Of a stretch of 33,939 nucleotides of DNA, positions 21,824 through 29,220 are shown in pieces. The stretch is from contig DATCJU010000142.1 of NCBI GenBank assembly GCA_036562635.1, positions 1 through 33,939 of the forward strand. The letters are read 5' to 3'. The first letter of the stretch is position 1, and the number at the start of each line of letters is the position of its first letter. Under the pieces are notes generated by a model, which saw nothing but the letters and a program-made list of their open reading frames with translations, made no database searches and was not told the DNA's origin. The stretch comes from DATCJU01 sp036562635 (GTDB lineage Bacteria; Actinomycetota; Actinomycetes; Mycobacteriales; Pseudonocardiaceae). A program made the translations under genes and the position numbers.

Positions 21824-23221
21824 TCAGTCCCGGCCGCGGGCCATCCGCAGCACGTCCAGGGCGTCGTCGAGCTGGTCGAGGGTGATCCGGCCGCTGTCGA
21901 CGTGCCCGCGTTCGATCACCACGTCGCGCACGGCCCGCCGCTCCGCCAGCGCCTGCTTGGCCACCGCGGCCGCCTCCTCGTACCCCAGGTACCGGTTCAG
22001 CGGGGTGACGATCGACGGCGAGGACTCGGCGTACTCACGGCACCGCTCTACGTCCGGTTCCGCCCCGGTGAGCACCCGGTCCGCCAGCAGCCGGGCCACG
22101 GCGGCCAGCAGCCGACAGGACTCCAGCACGTTCCGGGCCATCACCGGCATCATCACGTTAAGCTCGAAGTTGCCCTGCGAGCCGGCGAACGCCACGCACG
22201 CGTCGTTCCCGATCACCTGCGCCGCCACCATCATGGTCGCCTCGCAGATCACCGGGTTCACCTTCCCCGGCATGATCGACGAGCCCGGCTGGAGATCGGG
22301 CAGCCGCAGCTCGGCCAGCCCGGTGCGCGGCCCCGAACCCAACCAGCGGAGATCGTTGGCGATCTTGAAGAGGGACACCGCGACCGTGCGGAGCTGGCCG
22401 GAACACTCCACCAGGCCGTCCCGCGCGCCCTGCGCCTCGAAGTGGTCACGGGCCTCGACCAGCGGCAGACCGGTGACCGAGGCCAGTTCCGCGACCACGT
22501 CGGCCCCGAACCCGGGCGGGGTGTTCAGGCCGCTGCCCACCGCGGTACCCCCGATCGGCAACTCGCCCAGCCGGGGCAGGCAGCTCTGCAGACGCTCCAC
22601 CCCGTACCGGACCTGCGCCGCCCACCCCGCGGCCTCCTGCCCGAGGGTGACCGGCACCGCGTCCATCAGGTGCGTCCGCCCGGCCTTGACCACCTCCGCC
22701 CAGTCCGCGGCCCGACTCTCCAGCACCCCGGCCAGGTGTTCCAGCGCGGGCAGCACGTCACGCAGCACCGCCTCGGTCGCGGCGAGGTGGATGGTGGTGG
22801 GGAAGACGTCGTTCGACGACTGCGAGGCGTTGACGTGGTCGTTGGGATGCACGTCGCGGCCCAGCCGGCGGGACGCCAGGGTGGCGATCACCTCGTTGGC
22901 GTTCATGTTCGACGAGGTGCCCGATCCGGTCTGGAACACGTCGACCGGGAAGTGCTCGTCGTGCCGTCCGGCGGCCACCTCGTCGGCTGTGGCGGCGATC
23001 GCCTCGGCCAGGTCGGCCGGTAGCACGCCGCGCCTGGCGTTGACCCGGGCGCAGGCCGCCTTCACCAGGCCGAGCGCCCGGATCTGGGCGCGTTCCAGGC
23101 CACGTCCCGAGATCGGGAAGTTCTCCACCGCGCGCTGGGTCTGGGCGCGCCACAGCGCGTGCGCCGGGACCCGGACCTCACCCATCGTGTCGTGTTCGAT
23201 CCGGTACTGCTGCTCGGTCAT
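21824..23221 (-). CDS. fumC: Class II fumarate hydratase
   Basis: 465 residues; hydrates fumarate to L-malate in the TCA cycle. Signatures: TMGEVRVPAHALWRAQTQRAVENFPISG near the N-terminus, QTGSGTSSNMNANEV, HPNDHVNASQSSND, KAGRTHLMDAVPVTLGQE and the superfamily signature GSSIMPGKVNP, whose serine loop is catalytic. The length is normal for class II fumarases. ATG 23221 gives the expected N-terminus. There is no ribosome site; CAGACT, one base off TANNNT, lies 6 nt upstream, so leaderless expression is possible. The counterpart is fum (Rv1098c), also near glpX in mycobacteria. Here a flavoprotein, an L,D-transpeptidase and a protease are inserted between fumC and glpX. Confidence 0.96.
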   Translation of the reverse strand: MTEQQYRIEHDTMGEVRVPAHALWRAQTQRAVENFPISGRGLERAQIRALGLVKAACARVNARRGVLPADLAEAIAATADEVAAGRHDEHFPVDVFQTGSGTSSNMNANEVIATLASRRLGRDVHPNDHVNASQSSNDVFPTTIHLAATEAVLRDVLPALEHLAGVLESRAADWAEVVKAGRTHLMDAVPVTLGQEAAGWAAQVRYGVERLQSCLPRLGELPIGGTAVGSGLNTPPGFGADVVAELASVTGLPLVEARDHFEAQGARDGLVECSGQLRTVAVSLFKIANDLRWLGSGPRTGLAELRLPDLQPGSSIMPGKVNPVICEATMMVAAQVIGNDACVAFAGSQGNFELNVMMPVMARNVLESCRLLAAVARLLADRVLTGAEPDVERCREYAESSPSIVTPLNRYLGYEEAAAVAKQALAERRAVRDVVIERGHVDSGRITLDQLDDALDVLRMARGRD

Positions 23222-23458
23222 GACACGAGTCTGGCCCCAGCCGGGGCGTGGAGCACCTCTCGTCGGAGGTGATCTGACGCCCGGGGAACGCCCGGGGGCT
23301 GCTGGAGAACCGGTGGTGCCGACTCCTCCAGGCGGGTGAGATCGTCGGGTTCGGCCCTCGAAAGGAGCTCCGGTGCCGCCTACGCTCGGTGCCGGGACGG
23401 TGCCGCCGCGAAAGGGGCACCGGACGGGTCCCGGCGACGCGGCGAGAGGGCGGTGGCC

Positions 23459-24463
23459 ATGGGTGCACCCGTGGACGCGGAGGTCGACCTGTTGATCGTG
23501 GGCGCGGGCCCGACCGGGCTGTACGCCGCCTACTACGCGGGGTTCCGGGGTCTGACCGTGGCGTTGGTGGACGCGCTGCCCGAGCCCGGGGGGCAGATCA
23601 CCGCCATGTACCCGGAGAAGATGATCTTCGACGTGGCCGGGTTCCCCGCGGTGCGAGGACGGGACCTGGTCGCGGCGCTGGTCGAGCAGGCCGGGCAGTA
23701 CAAGCCGGTGTACCTGTTGGGGCGGCAGGCCCGGGAGCTGACCACCCTCGACGACGGGTGGTTCCGCGTGGGGCTGGCCGACGGAGGGGTGGTACTCACC
23801 AGGGCGATGCTGATCACCGCCGGGATCGGGGAGTTCCGTCCGCGTCCCCTGCCGGCCGGCCGGGGCTGGCTCGGCCGGGGCCTGGTGCACTTCGTGCCGC
23901 GCCTGGACGAGCACGCCGGGCGGGACGTGGTCGTCGTCGGCGGCGGTGACTCCGCCTTCGACTGGGCACTCGCCCTGCATCCCGTCGCCCGTTCGGTGAC
24001 CATCGTGCACCGCCGGTCGACCTTCCGCGCCCACCCGGGGACCGTGCGCAAGGTGCGTGAACTGGGCGTGCCGATCATCACCGACGCCGAGGTCACCGAA
24101 CTGCGCGGGGACGGTGAGCTGCCGGACGGCGGTGCGCTGCGGAAGGTCGAGATCGCCCTGCGCGACGGGACCAGGCAGGTGTTGGCCGCGCAGACCGTGA
24201 TCGCCGCGCTCGGCTTCATCGCCGATCTCGGCCCGATCGAGCACTGGGGACTGGAGCTCGACCGCCGGCACGTGGTCGTGGACAGCACCATGCGCACCTC
24301 GCGGGAACGGGTGTACGCGGCCGGGGACGTGGCCACCTATCCGGGCAAGGTCAAGCTGATCGCCACCGGGTTCGGCGAGGCGGCGACCGCGGTGAACAAC
24401 ATCGCGGTGGCCCTGGACCCCTCGGCCCACCTGTTCCCCGGTCACTCCAGCGACGCCGGCTGA
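23459..24463 (+). CDS. Ferredoxin-NAD(P)+ reductase, thioredoxin-reductase-like type
   Basis: 334 residues. The FAD site is GAGPTGLYAAYYAGFRG, followed by EPGGQITAMYPEKMIFDVAGFP, a stretch typical of the YumC-type reductases. The NADPH Rossmann motif is VVVVGGGDSAFDWAL, and the second FAD contact is VYAAGDVATYPGKVKLIATGFGEAATAVNN. The CxxC of true thioredoxin reductases is absent, so electrons probably go to ferredoxin or flavodoxin. ATG 23459 has GAGAGGG 9 nt upstream; GTG 23453 is too close to it. Divergent from fumC over 237 bp. No ferredoxin gene lies alongside, so its partner is unknown. Confidence 0.88.
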   Translation: MGAPVDAEVDLLIVGAGPTGLYAAYYAGFRGLTVALVDALPEPGGQITAMYPEKMIFDVAGFPAVRGRDLVAALVEQAGQYKPVYLLGRQARELTTLDDGWFRVGLADGGVVLTRAMLITAGIGEFRPRPLPAGRGWLGRGLVHFVPRLDEHAGRDVVVVGGGDSAFDWALALHPVARSVTIVHRRSTFRAHPGTVRKVRELGVPIITDAEVTELRGDGELPDGGALRKVEIALRDGTRQVLAAQTVIAALGFIADLGPIEHWGLELDRRHVVVDSTMRTSRERVYAAGDVATYPGKVKLIATGFGEAATAVNNIAVALDPSAHLFPGHSSDAG

Positions 24464-24466
24464 GCG

Positions 24467-24485
24467 GCACCGGCGGCCCCGGTGC
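24467..24485 (+). terminator. Small hairpin after the reductase gene
   Basis: GCACCGG (24467-24473) and CCGGTGC (24479-24485) form a 7-bp stem with a 5-nt loop immediately after the stop codon, between convergent genes. The following 130 bp to the transpeptidase stop show nothing else clear. Confidence 0.4.
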
Positions 24486-24617
24486 GGCGTCGGCGCCCCG
24501 CGGAGGCGGTGGCCCACCGGGCGTCCGGTCACTGCGGCGGGTGCGGGAAACACCAGGGGCCGCTCCCTCCGCATCGGGTGCGGTGAGAACGGCCCTCGGG
24601 GGTGGGTCGGCGCAAGG

Positions 24618-25274
24618 TCAGGGCACGACCTGGACGATGTCACCGACCTTCAGGTCCGCGAAGAACTTCGCCGCCGCGGCGCGGGACAGGTGGATGCAGC
24701 CGTGCGACTGCTCCTGCAGGCTGCCCTCGTGGAAGGCGATGCCGCCGTTGAAGAACACCGAGTAGGGCATCGGCGCGTTGTTGAAGGTCCGGCTGCGGTG
24801 GTGTCGGTTCTTCCACTGCACCCGGAACGTGCCGGGCGGGGTGCGCCAGCCCGGGCGGCCGTGCGTGATCGGCACCGGCCCGTAGACGACCCTGCCGTTG
24901 GCGATCAGCCACGCCTTGTTGGCGGACAGGTCCACGCAGGCGCGGGCGGTGGCCGAACACGGTGCCCCGACGGCTTGCTGCGGCGCGGGGCGCGCGGTGG
25001 TCGTCGGAGGTGTGGCGGGTGCGCTCGGGGCTGCGCTGGTCGTGGCAGGTGGTTCGGTGGTCGTGCTGGTCGGAGGTGTCGTGGTCGTCTGGTCGGCCGG
25101 TGCGGTGGTGCTCGACGGGACCGGGGAGGCACTGCTCGCGACGGTCGACGTCGCGGCGACGGGCTGACTGCCCGCCGCCAGGTCGAACGGGCCGACACCG
25201 AGCGCGGTGCTCAGCACGACGCCGGTGACTCCCAGGGCACCGGCGCCCAGGGCGATACGGGTCCAGCGCAGCAT
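24618..25274 (-). CDS. Secreted L,D-transpeptidase (YkuD domain)
   Basis: 218 residues. An N-terminal hydrophobic segment (about 6-30) serves as a signal or membrane anchor, then a Thr/Pro/Ser-rich linker (about 35-90) crosses the wall. The YkuD domain (about 95-218) has VDLSANKAWLIANGRVVYGPVPITHGRPGWRTPPGTF and the catalytic motif FHEGSLQEQSHGCIHL, with Cys as nucleophile. Such enzymes make 3-3 or related crosslinks in peptidoglycan. There is no separate peptidoglycan-binding or Ig-like domain. ATG 25274 starts just before the hydrophobic segment. The S1 protease gene lies upstream on the same strand, separated by a hairpin. Confidence 0.9.
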   Translation of the reverse strand: MLRWTRIALGAGALGVTGVVLSTALGVGPFDLAAGSQPVAATSTVASSASPVPSSTTAPADQTTTTPPTSTTTEPPATTSAAPSAPATPPTTTARPAPQQAVGAPCSATARACVDLSANKAWLIANGRVVYGPVPITHGRPGWRTPPGTFRVQWKNRHHRSRTFNNAPMPYSVFFNGGIAFHEGSLQEQSHGCIHLSRAAAAKFFADLKVGDIVQVVP

Positions 25275-25381
25275 GGGCGCCCCCAAGACTCGGCCGCCGG
25301 ACCGGCGGCTGTCGGGACTGTCACCAACACAGACGCCGTCGGGTGACGGAAGGTTGCCTGGAACGGTCGACGGGCCGGGAA

Positions 25382-25422
25382 CCCGACCCGGCACGCACCG
25401 GAACGGCGGATGCCGGGTCGGG
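25382..25422 (-). terminator. Hairpin terminator after the S1 protease gene
   Basis: CCCGACCCGGCA (25382-25393) and TGCCGGGTCGGG (25411-25422) form a 12-bp perfect stem with a 17-nt loop, 26 nt past the protease stop. Confidence 0.65.
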
Positions 25423-25448
25423 CTCGGGGTCGGTCAGCGTTCACCTGA

Positions 25449-26267
25449 TCAGCCGGTGTACCGGCGGATCCAGGTTGCATGGGCCGGGACGTCGGTGTGG
25501 ATCGACGGGCCGGTGCCGCACAGGGGGCTGCGGTTTCCGCTGCGACTGACGGCGCCGACGAGTTCCCAGCGTCCACGGACCTGCTTCACCTGGGGGCCAC
25601 CGGAGTCGCCGTAGCAGACACCCACACCCGGCCCCGGGTTGTCCGTGCAGATCTCGGTCCGGCCGGTGATCCCGGCGCACCGGGAGTCCGCCAGGATCGG
25701 GGCGTCCAGTTCCCGCAGGAGGGTCGGCGGGGCGCAGGCGCCTTCCGCGGCACAGGCCTGCCCCCAGCCCATGATCCGGGTCCGGGTACCCGCCGGCCCG
25801 GACCGGTCCGCGACGGGGACCGGGGCGTGGGACACCGCCGAGGACAGCTGCACCAGGGCGAGGTCCCCGGACGGGTGCACCACCACCCGGGACGTGCCGG
25901 TGAAGGTGCCACCGTGGGTGCGGTTCGGGGAGCCCACCCGGGCGAACAGCACGGACGGCGGGTGTTCCAGCACACAGTGCGCCGCCGTCACCACCCATCG
26001 CGGCGCGACCAGTGAGCCGCCGCAGAGGTGCACGCCGGAGCGGTTCTGCAGGGAAACCACGAAGCTGTAGGGCTGCGTCGCGCTCCGGCCGCCCACGACG
26101 TGGCGGTCCCGCTTCCCGGCGACCCCCTCGGGGGACGTGTCGGACGCACCGGAGGAGTCGGACGTACCGGAGGGGCCGGACGCGGTGGACGCGGCGGACG
26201 TCGGGGCCGACACGAGTGCCACGGCCGCCGCGACGAGGCCCACGAGCAGGGAACGTGCCCTCGTCAT
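25449..26267 (-). CDS. Secreted S1-family (chymotrypsin-fold) serine protease
   Basis: 272 residues. A signal peptide (about 1-25) is followed by a Ser/Thr/Gly-rich propeptide (26-56) and a mature N-terminus VVGG at 57, the zymogen-activation pattern. The catalytic triad is His97 (TAAHC), Asp135 (GDLAL) and Ser222 (GDSGGP). Eight cysteines fit several disulphides (82-98 near His; 197, 207, 218 and 250 near Ser). The residue six before the catalytic Ser, equivalent to chymotrypsin 189, is Gly216, not Asp, so trypsin-like Lys/Arg preference is unlikely. ATG 26267 has GAGGAAG about 6 nt upstream. Confidence 0.93.
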   Translation of the reverse strand: MTRARSLLVGLVAAAVALVSAPTSAASTASGPSGTSDSSGASDTSPEGVAGKRDRHVVGGRSATQPYSFVVSLQNRSGVHLCGGSLVAPRWVVTAAHCVLEHPPSVLFARVGSPNRTHGGTFTGTSRVVVHPSGDLALVQLSSAVSHAPVPVADRSGPAGTRTRIMGWGQACAAEGACAPPTLLRELDAPILADSRCAGITGRTEICTDNPGPGVGVCYGDSGGPQVKQVRGRWELVGAVSRSGNRSPLCGTGPSIHTDVPAHATWIRRYTG

Positions 26268-26372
26268 CGATTCTTCCTCACCTTGTCGGGGGCATGGTCC
26301 ACGTGGCCGACCCTCGGGGGAGGCCACCCTGCCGTGGTACCAACCTGGGGCGAGACCTACACACGACACGGC

Positions 26373-26408
26373 GACGGGCCCGTCACCGACAGCGGCGACG
26401 GGCCCGTC
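26373..26408 (-). terminator. Paired palindromes after glpX
   Basis: The self-complementary 12-mer GACGGGCCCGTC occurs twice (26373-26384 and 26397-26408), 12 nt apart, so the two copies can pair with each other as a 12-bp stem or each fold alone. It starts 19 nt past the glpX stop. Confidence 0.6.
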
Positions 26409-26426
26409 GTGGTCACGTCCGTCCGG

Positions 26427-27491
26427 TCACGGCATGGGCGGCGGCGCGTCCTCGTCGAACCCGGAGTGCACCGGGTCGAAGTCGATCGAGGCGTACTCGC
26501 GGAGCTTGGTCAGCCGGTGGAAGCCGTCGATCACCCGCACCGTGCCCGACTTGGACCGCATCACGATCGACTGGGTGGTGCAGCCACCGGACCGGTAGTG
26601 CACCCCGCGCAGCAGGTCGCCGTCGGTGATACCGGTGGCGCAGAAGAAGATGTTGTCCCCGCTGACCAGATCGTCGGTGGTCAGCACGCGGTCCAGGTCG
26701 TGCCCGGCGTCGATGGCCTTCTGCCGCTCGTCGTCGTCCTTGGGCCACAGCCGCCCCTGCATCGCCCCGCCCATGCACTTGAGCGCGCAGGCGGCGATGA
26801 TCCCCTCCGGGGTGCCACCGATCCCCATCAGCAGGTCCACCCCGGTGTTGGGTCGGGCGGCGGAGATGGCGCCGGCCACGTCGCCGTCGCTGATGAACCG
26901 GATACGGGCGCCGGCCCGGCGCACCTGCTCCACCAGGTCGTGGTGCCGCGGCCGGTCCAGGATGCACACCGTGACATCGGAGACGTCGGTGTTCTTGGCC
27001 TTGGCCACGCGCCGGATGTTCTCCCTCACCGGGGCGGTGATGTCGATGACGTCCGCGGCCTCCGGCCCCACGGCCAGCTTCTCCATGTAGAAGACCGCCG
27101 AGGGGTCGAACATGGCGCCGCGCTCGGCCACCGCGAGCACGGCCAGCGCGTTCGGCATGCCCTTGCTCATCAGTGTGGTGCCGTCGATCGGGTCCACGGC
27201 CACGTCGCACTCCGGGCCGTCGCCGTTGCCGACCTGCTCCCCGTTGTAGAGCATCGGCGCCTCGTCCTTCTCACCCTCGCCGATGACCACGGTGCCCCGC
27301 ATCGACACCGTGCCGATCAGCTTGCGCATCGCGTCGACCGCGGCCTGGTCACCCCCGTTCTTGTCACCCCGCCCGACCCAGCGGCCCGCGGCCATGGCCG
27401 CGGCTTCGGTGACCCGGACGAGTTCCAGTGCGAGGTTGCGGTCGGGAGCCTCGCGGCGACGCTCGGGTGTGGACGGGCTCGACGTGCTCAT
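26427..27491 (-). CDS. glpX: Class II fructose-1,6-bisphosphatase
   Basis: 354 residues; hydrolyses fructose 1,6-bisphosphate to fructose 6-phosphate in gluconeogenesis. It has the Li+-sensitive phosphatase fold with IGEGEKDEAPML (70-81) and DPIDGTT (100-106) as the metal-binding motifs, then GVDLLMGIGGTPEGIIAACALKCMGG. In actinobacteria GlpX is usually the only FBPase, and in mycobacteria it is essential for growth on gluconeogenic carbon. ATG 27491 has GAGGAGG about 5 nt upstream. Its neighbours fumC and DUF4245 match M. tuberculosis Rv1098c-Rv1100. A hairpin lies 79 nt upstream of the start. Confidence 0.96.
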   Translation of the reverse strand: MSTSSPSTPERRREAPDRNLALELVRVTEAAAMAAGRWVGRGDKNGGDQAAVDAMRKLIGTVSMRGTVVIGEGEKDEAPMLYNGEQVGNGDGPECDVAVDPIDGTTLMSKGMPNALAVLAVAERGAMFDPSAVFYMEKLAVGPEAADVIDITAPVRENIRRVAKAKNTDVSDVTVCILDRPRHHDLVEQVRRAGARIRFISDGDVAGAISAARPNTGVDLLMGIGGTPEGIIAACALKCMGGAMQGRLWPKDDDERQKAIDAGHDLDRVLTTDDLVSGDNIFFCATGITDGDLLRGVHYRSGGCTTQSIVMRSKSGTVRVIDGFHRLTKLREYASIDFDPVHSGFDEDAPPPMP

Positions 27492-27569
27492 TCCGCCTCC
27501 TCGGTCAGCGCAAGCAGGGACCTGGCGGCCGACCGGCACCACCGACCCCGAGCCGAGGAAGGCAGCGGA

Positions 27570-27601
27570 CGACGGCACAGACCCGCTGGGCTGTGCCGTC
27601 G
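27570..27601. promoter_or_regulatory. Inverted repeat between glpX and the DUF4245 gene
   Basis: CGACGGCACAG (27570-27580) and CTGTGCCGTCG (27591-27601) are perfect 11-bp inverted repeats 10 nt apart; the loop can extend the stem through CCC-GCT-GGG with one bulged A. A terminator-like hairpin in a divergent promoter region is unexpected. It may be a leader structure of glpX or a regulator site. Confidence 0.4.
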
Positions 27602-27710
27602 GGCGGCGCCGGTGCCGCGTACCGCATCCTCCCAGACCAGAGGCCCTCCGGCGGCATGACGCAGACCACCACCACGAGATGTGTCGCCTGCCACTTGAGA
27701 CGATGGTGTC

Positions 27711-28352
27711 GTGGCCCAGACCCCGGAGAAACCGGACAACCCGCCGCCCGCCCGCCCAGGACAGCCGAAGCCGCTGCCGCAGCGGAGCCGGGCCCAGCAG
27801 GGCGTCAAGGACATCCTGATGTCGATGCTGGTACTGGCGGTGATCGCCATGGGCTTCGCCGGGCTGTCCCGTTCCTGCTCGTTCAGTCCGGGCGGGCCGA
27901 CCGTGGATCCCGAGGTCGTCCCCACCGTCGACCCGGAGGCCGAACTGTCCCGGGCGGCCAGGGACGTCGACTTCCCGGTGCGGCACCCTCGGTTGCCGCA
28001 GGGATGGCGGGCGAACTCGGTCACCACGGGACGCGTGGAGATGCGGCAGGACGCCCCCAGGATGGTGCGTGTCGGGTGGCTCACGGACCGCGGCCGGTTC
28101 ATGAAGCTGGTCCAGTCCCCGGCCGAACCCGCCGTGCTGGTGCGTGCCGAGGTGGAGCGGGATGCGAACGTCCTCGGCGAGGTGACGGTGGACGGCGTCC
28201 GCTGGACCGCGTACCCGGGGCAACGCCAGGAGCAGTCCTGGGTCACCGAGCTGGACGGGGTCCGGATACTGATCACGGGCAGCGGCAGCGAGGAGGAGTT
28301 CCGCACGCTGGCGGCCGCGGCTCAGCAGGCCCCGGTGCTGCCGGGGCGCTGA
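27711..28352 (+). CDS. DUF4245 membrane-anchored protein (Rv1100-like)
   Basis: 213 residues. A Pro-rich cytoplasmic N-terminus (1-30) is followed by one transmembrane helix (about 33-54, DILMSMLVLAVIAMGFAGLS) and an extracytoplasmic domain that begins PVRHPRLPQGWRANSV and contains VTVDGVRWTAYPGQRQEQSWVTELDGVRILITGSGSEEEFRTLA. This is the DUF4245 pattern found next to glpX across actinobacteria (Rv1100). Function is unknown. GTG 27711 is the apparent start, without a clear ribosome site. Confidence 0.85.
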   Translation: MAQTPEKPDNPPPARPGQPKPLPQRSRAQQGVKDILMSMLVLAVIAMGFAGLSRSCSFSPGGPTVDPEVVPTVDPEAELSRAARDVDFPVRHPRLPQGWRANSVTTGRVEMRQDAPRMVRVGWLTDRGRFMKLVQSPAEPAVLVRAEVERDANVLGEVTVDGVRWTAYPGQRQEQSWVTELDGVRILITGSGSEEEFRTLAAAAQQAPVLPGR

Positions 28353-28404
28353 TCCGGGCGGTCCGGACGGTCCCGCTCACCGGCGGAGCCGTCGGCTCAC
28401 CGGT

Positions 28405-28671
28405 TCAGGCGCCCTCGGTCCCCTCGGCCTTCGACCGGTCGTCGGTGTCCTCGGCCTCGCGGGTCGCGGCCAGGACGCGCTCGACCCGCTCCCGCGCCCC
28501 GGCCAGGTGCCGCTCGCACAGTCGGGCCAGCGCCTCACCGCGCTCCCACAGCGCCAGCGACTCCTCCAGGGACAGGCCGCCCGCCTCCAGGCGGCGCACC
28601 ACGTCCGCCAGCTGGTCCCGGGCCTCCTCGTAGCCGAGCTGCTCCAGCTCGGCGGGGATCCGATCGGTCAT
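28405..28671 (-). CDS. xseB: Exonuclease VII small subunit
   Basis: 88 residues; the small helical subunit that binds XseA in several copies to form exonuclease VII, a bidirectional single-strand DNA nuclease. The family pattern is clear: LGYEEARDQLADVVRRLEAGGLSLEESLALWERGEALARLCERHLAGARERV, followed by a charged tail. ATG 28671 has a GGAAGG ribosome site about 5 nt upstream. It is last in the run from the lipid-droplet protein through xseA; a separate small gene lies between it and xseA. Confidence 0.95.
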   Translation of the reverse strand: MTDRIPAELEQLGYEEARDQLADVVRRLEAGGLSLEESLALWERGEALARLCERHLAGARERVERVLAATREAEDTDDRSKAEGTEGA

Positions 28672-28764
28672 GGATCCTTCCTGTGCTCGTGCGGGGCACT
28701 CGCCCGACTGCCGGTGGGTCGACCGGTGGCCCGGGGAGCAGGTACGCCCCCGGCGACCGGTCCG

Positions 28765-29205
28765 TCACGTCGTCACCGTGGTACCGCGCGAGCCCCGGGC
28801 GCACACCACCACGGTCGCCACCGCCTGGTCGTAGCCCACGAACGCCTCGGCGAACTCCGCGCCGTCGCCGTCCCGGACCGCCTCACCGATACGCATCTCG
28901 GCCTCGGTCACCCGCCGCCGGTGCACCGCCCCGGTCCCGGTCCACCACGTCTCGCCGGCGTACGCCGACGTGGCCTGGGACAGCGCACGCAGTCGCGACG
29001 GCAACGCCCTGCGTCCCGGAGAGTCGCAGCCGGCCAACAGGGCGGTCCAGCAGTCCGCCGCGGCTGCGTTGGCCTCCTCGGCCCGTCGCTGCACCACCTG
29101 CGCGCTGGCCCGGCTCGGCGAGTCACCCGACTGCCCGGCGGCCGATCTCGCCGCGGCCACGGTCAGCGGCAGGAACGTGGGTTCTTGCGCCATGTACGGC
29201 ACCAC
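28765..29205 (-). CDS. Unknown 146-residue protein between xseA and xseB
   Basis: I do not recognise this family. The protein is Ala/Arg-rich and predominantly helical, with segments about 12-60, 65-85, 95-120 and 122-135 that could form a bundle. It has cysteines in ADCWTALLAGCD and near the C-terminus, and one WW pair (ETWWTGT). No signal peptide or catalytic motif is visible. GTG 29205 has GGAGG 5 nt upstream; ATG 29193 is an alternative. It starts 15 nt after the xseA stop and ends 93 nt before xseB, so it is probably cotranscribed with both. A role in exonuclease VII assembly is possible only by position. Confidence 0.75.
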   Translation of the reverse strand: MVPYMAQEPTFLPLTVAAARSAAGQSGDSPSRASAQVVQRRAEEANAAAADCWTALLAGCDSPGRRALPSRLRALSQATSAYAGETWWTGTGAVHRRRVTEAEMRIGEAVRDGDGAEFAEAFVGYDQAVATVVVCARGSRGTTVTT

Positions 29206-29220
29206 TGCCTCCGCTACCGT

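Noticed and set aside
23222..24643. Long in-frame extension upstream of fumC
   Set aside because: It overlaps the reductase gene on the other strand and has no fumarase similarity; class II fumarase begins at ATG 23221.
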